Source: Streptomyces caniscabiei
Lineage (GTDB): Bacteria > Actinomycetota > Actinomycetes > Streptomycetales > Streptomycetaceae
Assembly: GCF_014930365.1 (NCBI RefSeq)
Contig: NZ_JABXWI010000027.1
Location: 1 to 64,000, forward strand
Length of the DNA stretch: 64,000 nucleotides
Direction of reading: 5' to 3'
The notes under the pieces are model-generated. The model saw only the letters and a list, made by a program, of their open reading frames with translations. It did not search any database and was not told the DNA's origin. Below are positions 58,268 through 64,000 of the stretch, one piece after another. Position 1 is the first letter of the stretch, and every line of letters starts with the position of its first letter. The position numbers were made by a program, and so were the translations under genes.

Positions 58268-59506
58268 TCAGCGGACCAGTTCGGCCGGCCTGGTCGCCTT
58301 GCCGAGCAACCACTCCAGGGGGCCGCGCCGGAAGAAGCGGGACCAGAGGGTCGCGAACACGGTCACGGCGGCGATGAAGCCCAGCAGCACATGCAGCGGG
58401 GATCCGGGCAGTTCCTCGATGCCGAGCAGGTGGATCCCGAGGATGTGGAAGACGTACGCGGTCAACGACATCGTGCCGACCGCGATCACCGGGCGGGCCG
58501 CGCGGTGCAGGCGGGGGAAGGCGTCGATCGCGGCGACACAGGCGGTCAGGACCACGATCGCGACTCCGGTGTTGCCCAGGATCGACAGCGTCGTCTCGCT
58601 GTGCGGCGACGCCACCAGCAGGCCGGCGGGGGTGCCGCTCGGGTAGCCCCAGGTGTCCGACCACCAGGCCGACGCCACGGCACCGCTGTCGCCCCAGCCG
58701 CCCTCGGCGAGGGATTTCATGGCGCCGGGGACCAGACGCAGGGCGAGGTACGACCCGCCGTGGCCGAGCACGGCCAGGCCCGCGCCGGTGATCGCCAGGC
58801 GTATGCGTACGGCGGTGGCGGCCAGGTCGAGACGGGCCACGGCCATACCGGCGACGACGAACGGGATCCAGGTCAGGACCGGGTAGCTCCCGGTGAACAT
58901 CAGGGAGAGGATGCCGTCGGCGTTCGCCGGCCAGACCCAGAGGCCACCGGGCTCGCTCTCCTGGAGCAGGCGCTGGACCAGGTACAGGACCTGCGGCAGC
59001 ACCAGGGCGCCGGCCGCCGCGACGAGCGCCAGCGAGCGGGCGCCGAGCCGGTACAGCGGCAGGACGATCAGGAAGTACACGCCGTAGAAGGCGAGGATCA
59101 CCTCGACCGGAGTGCCGGACAGGGTGAGCGCGGTGCCCACGGCCAGCAGGAGAAGTGCCCGGATCACGACCTTGGCGACCGCCTGGCGGCCGGCCCGGCC
59201 CGTCTTCGGGGCGCGACGGCCGGTCATCAGGATGATCGAGAAGCCCGCGAGGAAGGCGAAGAGCGCCGAGGCACGGCCGTGCGCCAGTTCCATGAGGAAG
59301 CCGGTCGTGCCGCCGTCGGAGGGGTCGGGGCCGACGTGGGCCGCGTACATCCCGAGGACCGCGAGCCCGCGTGCCAGGTCCACGCCGATCAGGCGCCCGG
59401 CCTGGGGACGGGTGGTCCCGGGCGCTGCGCCCGGGTCGCTCACCAGGGCTTCGGTGGAGGGGGCACCAGGTGGGACGACGACCGTGCCGTCTGCGTTCTG
59501 GGTCAT
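58268..59506 (-). CDS. DUF1624/DUF418 membrane acyltransferase-like protein (copy 2)
   Basis: 412 aa, about ten membrane segments. Starts GRLIGVDLARGLAVLGMYAAHVG, nearly identical there to the 33-34 kb copy; the match continues through FMELAHGRASALFA-, WIPFVVAGMAVARLDL- and FRRGPLEWLL-type segments to the end. The two are clear paralogues. Predicted to acylate a surface saccharide; substrate unknown. ATG 59506 chosen; the frame upstream is not coding. It is 94 bases from the binding-protein gene on the same strand. Confidence 0.85.
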   Translation of the reverse strand: MTQNADGTVVVPPGAPSTEALVSDPGAAPGTTRPQAGRLIGVDLARGLAVLGMYAAHVGPDPSDGGTTGFLMELAHGRASALFAFLAGFSIILMTGRRAPKTGRAGRQAVAKVVIRALLLLAVGTALTLSGTPVEVILAFYGVYFLIVLPLYRLGARSLALVAAAGALVLPQVLYLVQRLLQESEPGGLWVWPANADGILSLMFTGSYPVLTWIPFVVAGMAVARLDLAATAVRIRLAITGAGLAVLGHGGSYLALRLVPGAMKSLAEGGWGDSGAVASAWWSDTWGYPSGTPAGLLVASPHSETTLSILGNTGVAIVVLTACVAAIDAFPRLHRAARPVIAVGTMSLTAYVFHILGIHLLGIEELPGSPLHVLLGFIAAVTVFATLWSRFFRRGPLEWLLGKATRPAELVR

Positions 59507-59883
59507 GTGTCCAGGCTGTGGAACAGCCCGCGCCCGGAGTATCCGGCGAAGGTCCGGCGCACCCCCGCCACCCGGCGGGTACGGGAGGTCGCGGGCCCTG
59601 CGCGCCCGGCGCCGGTTTCCACCGGTTCCGGTGCGATGGCAGGCCCGGGCTCCTGGATGGAGGATGCTGTCGAGGGCTGCCTTCCTCCGGATCGGGTCGG
59701 GCGGTGGCGGTACCGCACTCAACTGGCCTGGCACTACGCTCGTTTCGCCACCCGCCGGGCCGTGGAAGGGGACCTGCCGGGTGCCCGCACCGTGGGGCTG
59801 CCCGACGGAGTGCCACGGTGGCCGCTCCGACCTGGCCGTACGCGGGTCATGACCACACCTACCGACCTCACCGGGAGACAGAC
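59507..59883. other. 377-base gap without a gene
   Basis: Divergent region between the acyltransferase copy 2 and dhaK. It must hold both promoters, but I see no clear operator or coding sequence. The ribosome binding site of dhaK (cgggaga) is at its right edge. Confidence 0.6.
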
Positions 59884-60876
59884 ATGAAGATGCTGATCAA
59901 CGTGGCCGAGAGCGTCGTCGCGGACGCGTTGCGGGGTATGGCGGCCGCGCATCCCGAGCTGACCGTGGATGTGGAGAACCGGGTGGTGGTGCGGCGGGAC
60001 GCCCCGGTGGCCGGGAAGGTGGGGCTGGTCTCCGGGGGCGGTTCGGGCCACGAGCCGCTGCACGGTGGGTTCGTGGGGCCCGGGATGCTGTCGGCGGCCT
60101 GTCCCGGGGAGGTGTTCACGTCCCCCGTGCCGGACCAGATGCTGCGGGCGGCGGCGGCCGTGGACAGCGGCGCCGGGGTGCTGTTCATCGTGAAGAACTA
60201 CACCGGGGACGTGCTGAACTTCGACATGGCCGCCGAACTCGCCGAGGAGGAGGGCATCCAGATCGCCAAGGTCCTCGTCGACGACGACGTCGCCGTCACC
60301 GACAGCCTCTACACCGCCGGGCGGCGCGGCACGGGCGCGACGCTGTTCGTGGAGAAGATCGCGGGCGCCGCCGCCGAGGAGGGGCAGCCGTTGGAGCGGG
60401 TCGAGGCGCTGGCCCGGCAGGTCAATGAGAACTCCCGCAGCTTCGGGGTGGCCCTGAGCGCCTGCACCACCCCGGCCAAGGGCAGCCCCACCTTCGATCT
60501 CCCCGCCGGCGAGCTGGAGTTGGGCGTCGGTATCCATGGTGAGCCGGGGCGTGAGCGGCGCGCCATGATGACCTCGCGGGAGATCGCCGACTTCTCGGTG
60601 AACGCCGTTCTGGACGACATGAGCCCCCGCAACCCGGTGCTGCTGCTCGTCAACGGCATGGGCGCCACGCCCCTGCTGGAGCTGTACGGCTTCAACGCGG
60701 AGGTGCAGCGGGCGCTCACCGAGCGCGGGGTCGCGGTGGCCCGCACCCTCGTCGGCAACTACGTCACCTCGCTCGACATGGCCGGCGCGTCGGTGACGCT
60801 GTGCCAGGTCGACGAGGAGCTGCTGCGGCTGTACGACGCGCCGGTACGGACCCCCGGTCTGCGCTGGGGCGTGTGA
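59884..60876 (+). CDS. dhaK: DhaK, dihydroxyacetone-binding subunit of PTS-type dihydroxyacetone kinase
   Basis: 330 aa, normal length. VGLVSGGGSGHEPLHGGFVG and GMLSAACPGEVFTSP are the substrate-binding loops; the His that covalently binds dihydroxyacetone is in GVGIHGEPGRER. NYTGDVLNFDMAAE and LVNGMGATPLLELY are also conserved. With DhaL-ADP and DhaM it converts dihydroxyacetone to the phosphate using PEP-derived phosphate. First gene of dhaKLM. Confidence 0.95.
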   Translation: MKMLINVAESVVADALRGMAAAHPELTVDVENRVVVRRDAPVAGKVGLVSGGGSGHEPLHGGFVGPGMLSAACPGEVFTSPVPDQMLRAAAAVDSGAGVLFIVKNYTGDVLNFDMAAELAEEEGIQIAKVLVDDDVAVTDSLYTAGRRGTGATLFVEKIAGAAAEEGQPLERVEALARQVNENSRSFGVALSACTTPAKGSPTFDLPAGELELGVGIHGEPGRERRAMMTSREIADFSVNAVLDDMSPRNPVLLLVNGMGATPLLELYGFNAEVQRALTERGVAVARTLVGNYVTSLDMAGASVTLCQVDEELLRLYDAPVRTPGLRWGV

Positions 60877-60968
60877 GCGGGCCGGACGGGACCGCCGCGA
60901 AGGGGCCGGGCCCGCCCTCGGCAGCACCCTCACCACCAGTCACGTCACCTACCACGCAAGGAGATTCC

Positions 60969-61583
60969 GTGCTCGACGCCGATTTCTTCCGTCGCTGGAT
61001 GAAGGCCACAACGGCCTCGGTGGAACGCGAGGCCGAGCGGCTCACGGCGCTCGACTCGCCGATCGGGGACGCCGACCACGGCAGCAACCTGCGCCGCGGG
61101 TTCGCCGCCGTGGCGGCCTCGCTGGAGAAAGAGCCACCGGACACGCCCGGCGCCGTCCTCGTGCTCTCCGGACGGCAGCTGATCTCGACCGTCGGCGGCG
61201 CGTCCGGCCCGCTGTACGGCACCCTGCTGCGCCGCACCGGCAAGGCGCTCGGCGACGCCGCCGAGGTGAACGAGGCCCAGCTCACGGACGCGCTGCGCGC
61301 CGGTGTGGACGCGGTGATGACGCTGGGCGGGGCGGCACCCGGGGACAAGACCATGATCGACGCGTTGGTCCCGGCGGTCGACGCGCTCGCCGAGTCGTTC
61401 GCCGCCGCGCGGGCGGCGGCCGAGGAGGGCGCGGTGGCGACGACTCCGTTGCAGGCCCGCAAGGGCCGGGCCAGCTATCTGGGCGAGCGGAGCATCGGTC
61501 ACCAGGATCCCGGTGCCACCTCCGCCGCGCTGCTGATCGCGGCGCTCGCCGCCACCGCCGACGCGGAGGCCGCCGATGTCTGA
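60969..61583 (+). CDS. dhaL: DhaL, ADP-binding subunit of dihydroxyacetone kinase
   Basis: 204 aa, GTG start after aaggaga. The Mg-ADP site is formed by Asp residues in LDSPIGDADHGSNLRRG; STVGGASGPLYGTLLR and GAAPGDKTMIDAL complete the family pattern. It carries the bound nucleotide as a phosphate relay between DhaM and DhaK. It overlaps dhaM by 8 bases and follows dhaK after 92 bases. Confidence 0.95.
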   Translation: MLDADFFRRWMKATTASVEREAERLTALDSPIGDADHGSNLRRGFAAVAASLEKEPPDTPGAVLVLSGRQLISTVGGASGPLYGTLLRRTGKALGDAAEVNEAQLTDALRAGVDAVMTLGGAAPGDKTMIDALVPAVDALAESFAAARAAAEEGAVATTPLQARKGRASYLGERSIGHQDPGATSAALLIAALAATADAEAADV

Positions 61584-61986
61584 GGAGAAGCGGGTGGGCA
61601 TCGTGCTGGTGTCGCACAGCGCCGCCGTCGCCGCCTCGGTGGCCGAGTTGGCGCGGGGGCTCGCCGGTGCGGGCGCCTCGGTTCCCGTCGCCACCGCCGG
61701 GGGCACCGAGGGCGGGGGCCTGGGCACCAGCACCGAGCTGATCGCGGCGGCGGCCGCCTCCGTCGACCGGGGCGCCGGGGTCGCGGTCCTGACCGACCTC
61801 GGCAGCGCGGTCCTCACCGTGAAGGCGCTCCTCGCCGAGGGCGACGAACTCCCGGCCGACACGCGGCTGGTGGACGCCCCGTTCGTGGAGGGCGCCGTCG
61901 CGGCGGTCGTCACGGCCTCGACGGGCGCGGACCTCACGGCGGTGGCGGCCGCGGCGTCGGAGGCGTACTCGTACCGGAAGGAGTGA
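61576..61986 (+). CDS. dhaM: DhaM, PTS EIIA-like phosphotransfer subunit
   Basis: 136 aa, single EIIA-mannose-like domain as in Gram-positive DhaM. The phosphorylated His is in GIVLVSHSAAVA near residue 14; GVAVLTDLGSAVLTVKALL and LVDAPFVEGAVAAV are the other conserved parts. It takes phosphate from HPr and recharges DhaL-ADP. The larger EI/HPr-fused form of E. coli is absent here. Confidence 0.94.
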   Translation: MSEEKRVGIVLVSHSAAVAASVAELARGLAGAGASVPVATAGGTEGGGLGTSTELIAAAAASVDRGAGVAVLTDLGSAVLTVKALLAEGDELPADTRLVDAPFVEGAVAAVVTASTGADLTAVAAAASEAYSYRKE

Positions 61987-61988
61987 GG

Positions 61989-62026
61989 CTCCGGGGCCCC
62001 GCCCCACCCGGCGGCGGGCCCCGGAG
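61989..62026 (+). terminator. terminator after dhaKLM
   Basis: ctccggggccccgcc pairs with ggcgggccccggag (one bulge), 3 bases after the dhaM stop; it also faces the convergent chitosanase gene. Confidence 0.8.
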
Positions 62027-62128
62027 GGTGCGCCCGGCTCACACGGGAGACCGTTTCGGGGAGCGCGGCGAACGACCGGCCGACGCTCCCAGAGCCTTGG
62101 CGCTCCCGGAGTGCCGGCGCTCCCCCAG

Positions 62129-62857
62129 TCAGTTCGTCGCCCCGCCCCGCATGGTCACGCCGCGGCGCACCACCGCTCCCTCCACCCACTGCCGGGCGCG
62201 TTTCTCGCCCAGTTCGACCGCCGCCCCGTGGTCCTCGATCGGGGTCACCCCGGAGTCCTCGAAGACGATGTAGGTGACCCCGGAGGCGGTGCCGCCGGTG
62301 CGCGGGTCGGGGCGGATGCCGAGCGCCTTGGCCGTGGCGTAGGAGGCCTCGCCGATGATGTTCTGCGGGCCGGTGTCGCCCACGACGGCGTACTCGACCC
62401 GGTTCCCGTGGACGACGGCGGCGACCGAACCGCCCTTGATGCCGTGGACCCGGAAGTCCCACACGCGGCTCGGCGCGGGCACCACGACGAACGGCAGGCT
62501 CTCGGAGCGGAGGTATCGCCCGTCGGACTGCAGGAACGACGTGGCGGGCTGGAACCACGGGTCGGTCTCGCGGTTGCAGCGCGGACTCGGCCGGCCGTCG
62601 CAGTCGATGTCCATGTCGGCCTTCCAGTACACCGCGCCGTCGACACCGCAGACGGGGATCACGGCCGGCTTCCCCGCGTCACTGCTGTACAGCCCCTCGG
62701 AGACCCGCACACAGCCGCGCGCCCTGGCCAGCAGGTCGGCGGCGGTCACACCGCCCTCGTACTGCACGAGGCGCTGCGGATGGGCCAGGGCGGGCAGGGC
62801 GACGGGGGCCAGCAGGGCGGCGCCGACGGCGGCCAGCGTCAACGAGCGGAGACGCAC
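62129..62857 (-). CDS. secreted GH75 chitosanase
   Basis: 242 aa from GTG 62857, which has aggagaggg upstream. A signal peptide (RLRSLTLAAVGAALLAPVALPALA) precedes the GH75 domain: VYWKADMDIDCDGRPS with the catalytic Asp, PWFQPATSFLQSDGRYL, GNRVEYAVVGDTGPQNIIGEASYATAKALG with the catalytic Glu, and YIVFEDSG. Cleaves chitosan outside the cell. Four Cys in the mature protein may form disulfides. A start at 62902 would put a spurious stretch before the signal peptide. Confidence 0.9.
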   Translation of the reverse strand: MRLRSLTLAAVGAALLAPVALPALAHPQRLVQYEGGVTAADLLARARGCVRVSEGLYSSDAGKPAVIPVCGVDGAVYWKADMDIDCDGRPSPRCNRETDPWFQPATSFLQSDGRYLRSESLPFVVVPAPSRVWDFRVHGIKGGSVAAVVHGNRVEYAVVGDTGPQNIIGEASYATAKALGIRPDPRTGGTASGVTYIVFEDSGVTPIEDHGAAVELGEKRARQWVEGAVVRRGVTMRGGATN

Positions 62858-63202
62858 GATGAGGAACCCTCTCCTGGGGAGACATGACGGACACTCACCC
62901 AAAGGTGGTGCGGGTCGGAGAGGACGGCCACCGGGAGGGGGCCGGACGGACCACCGCGCCTCCGGTGCGCGGGTGCGCGGCCGAGGGCCGGGCCGGATTC
63001 GGTCCCGGCCGCTCGGCCGCCTTAGTCGGCGCGGGATCGGCGACGACAGCGGCCCGCGCCGTACGGCATGAACTGGCTTGACACGCGGGCGAGTTCACGC
63101 CGTGCAGGAGCACCAGCATACGTAGCCGCCGGCCGTGTCGTGAACCACGGTCACCACTGCCCCACCCCTTGATGTGACCGCGTCAGTCGTGCCATACATG
63201 GA

Positions 63203-63218
63203 GATAGGTACAGACCAA
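63203..63218. promoter_or_regulatory. possible DasR/chitinase-type operator
   Basis: ataggtacagaccaat resembles the dre consensus around TGGTCTAGACCA and the TGGTCCAGACCT repeats of Streptomyces chitinase promoters (about 9 of 12 core bases). It is 30 bases before the FN3 lipoprotein ATG. The rest of the 390-base gap 62858-63247 shows nothing else clear. Confidence 0.35.
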
Positions 63219-63247
63219 TCCCGTCGTGGCACGACGACCGAGGGGGC

Positions 63248-64000
63248 ATGAACGTGCGACGCGTCCTTGTGCCGGCACTCGTCCTGGTGCCGACGCTCTG
63301 TGGCTCACTGCTCCTCACGGCCGGCTGCGCGACGCGGGAGCGCCCCGGCGGCAGCCCGCCGCCCGCCCCGCCCGGCGTCACCGCCGACGCGGGCAGCGCC
63401 ACCAGCGTGCACGTCATGTGGAACCGGGCGCCCGGGGACACGGAGATCGCCGGGTACGAGGTGTACCGGGGGCGCACCAAGGTGCGGGACGTCCCGGGCG
63501 ACGCGCACATGGTGGACGTCACCCGGCTCCGGCCCTCCACCACGTATGTGTTCACCGTGCGGGCCCGCGGCGCCTCCGGGGACCTCGGGCCGCCGAGTGC
63601 GCAGGTGCGGGCGACGACCCCCGCCGCCGGGACGGCCGACCGGCGGGCCCCGAGCCGGCCGGGGCGCCTCGACGGGAAGGTGCTCGGGAGCGGGACGGTG
63701 CGGCTGTCCTGGGAGCCGTCGACGGACGACCGGGACGTGGTGTCGTACGACATCCTGCAAGGCGGCTCGAAGATCCACTCGGTGGGCGGGGAACAGGCGG
63801 CGGCGGTGGTCACGGGACTGCGGCCCGGCACCCGCTACTCCTTCACCGTGCGGGCACGGGACGCGGCGGACAACGCCTCGCCCGAGAGCGCGACGGCACG
63901 GCTGCGCACCGCTCCGGGAGCGGACGCCGGGCGGGGCACCGCGCCCACCGGATTCCGCGCGACGGCACGCCGGGACGACGGGGCGTACTCCGTCGAGCTG
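63248..64000 (+). CDS. fibronectin-III lipoprotein, 3' part beyond the window
   Basis: At least 251 residues; no stop before the window ends. Lipoprotein signal (MNVRRVLVPALVLVPTL then a lipobox LLTAGC with Cys near residue 28). Two fibronectin type III repeats follow: one with SVHVMWNRAPGDTEIAGYEVYRG and TYVFTVRARGASG, another with RLSWEPSTDDRDVVSYDIL and YSFTVRARDAADNAS; a third begins at TGFRATARRDDG. In streptomycetes such starts often lead into a glycoside hydrolase or other secreted enzyme, which cannot be seen here. A GH75 chitosanase gene next door and the dre-like site hint at chitin metabolism. Confidence 0.85.
   Translation, partial: MNVRRVLVPALVLVPTLCGSLLLTAGCATRERPGGSPPPAPPGVTADAGSATSVHVMWNRAPGDTEIAGYEVYRGRTKVRDVPGDAHMVDVTRLRPSTTYVFTVRARGASGDLGPPSAQVRATTPAAGTADRRAPSRPGRLDGKVLGSGTVRLSWEPSTDDRDVVSYDILQGGSKIHSVGGEQAAAVVTGLRPGTRYSFTVRARDAADNASPESATARLRTAPGADAGRGTAPTGFRATARRDDGAYSVEL

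Noticed and set aside
1..64000. tRNA, rRNA, transposase or integrase genes
   Set aside because: None was recognised. The left-edge hairpin alone is not enough to call an attachment site.

Overview
High GC throughout, with GC-rich wobble positions, many GTG/TTG starts, 4-base ATGA/GTGA gene overlaps and IdeR/DmdR-type iron boxes. This points to a Streptomyces (or very close actinomycete) chromosome. I see no rRNA, tRNA, transposase, integrase or CRISPR array. The window is accessory-style chromosome: nutrient scavenging, metal homeostasis, signalling and one specialised-metabolite locus.

Layout. 1-10.7 kb (minus strand): an NRPS-independent siderophore (NIS) locus with uptake: FecCD-type permeases, ABC ATPase, iron-siderophore lipoprotein, ATP-grasp ligase, two IucA/IucC synthetases, an MFS exporter, and a decarboxylase that is only a 63-codon stub. 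Iron boxes face both ways at 10.69 and 10.83 kb. 10.9-15.4 kb: FhuF-like 2Fe-2S ferric reductase, a double GH43 enzyme behind a xylan-type operator, a VanJ-like membrane EEP phosphatase and an ArsR sensor. 15.5-21.4 kb: metal island with an ArsR-controlled MFS having a His-rich tail, a NiCoT permease, and a cobalamin-riboswitch-controlled cbiMNQO cobalt importer. 21.4-31.6 kb: a complete non-phosphorylative L-fucose catabolic operon (mutarotase, dehydrogenase, lactonase, fuconate dehydratase, SDR, FAH hydrolase) divergent from an RbsABC-type sugar importer with a FadR-type regulator; three copies of a 15-bp operator-like motif sit between them. 31.6-38.5 kb: secreted phytase, DUF418/DUF1624 membrane acyltransferase, a two-component pair, a frameshifted SigE-like sigma factor and a PQQ-type beta-propeller protein.

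38.5-49.2 kb holds the most interesting locus. It has a lone LuxR-type HTH protein, a two-component pair, then an FAD oxidoreductase, an 89-aa Ala-rich peptide, an HTTM/alpha-beta hydrolase fusion, a small CypL/SdpA-like membrane protein, a 38-aa membrane peptide, an ABC exporter, a 63-aa membrane protein and a SAM methyltransferase. The peptide carries PTLGTP, which fits the linaridin leader motif PxxxTP, and the enzymes match linaridin H, L, E, T and M roles. The predicted 59-residue core is about 42% Ala and has no Ser or Cys and only two Thr, so it cannot be an ordinary dehydrobutyrine/AviCys linaridin. I read it as an unusual linaridin-like RiPP.

49.2-64 kb: HxlR regulator with divergent thioesterase, epoxide-hydrolase-like enzyme, GNAT, acyltransferase-3, DUF1023 hydrolase, a CmcI-like methyltransferase with a repeat N-terminus, orphan response regulator, orphan iron-type binding protein, a second DUF418 acyltransferase, dhaKLM, a GH75 chitosanase, and the start of a fibronectin-III lipoprotein that runs off the window.
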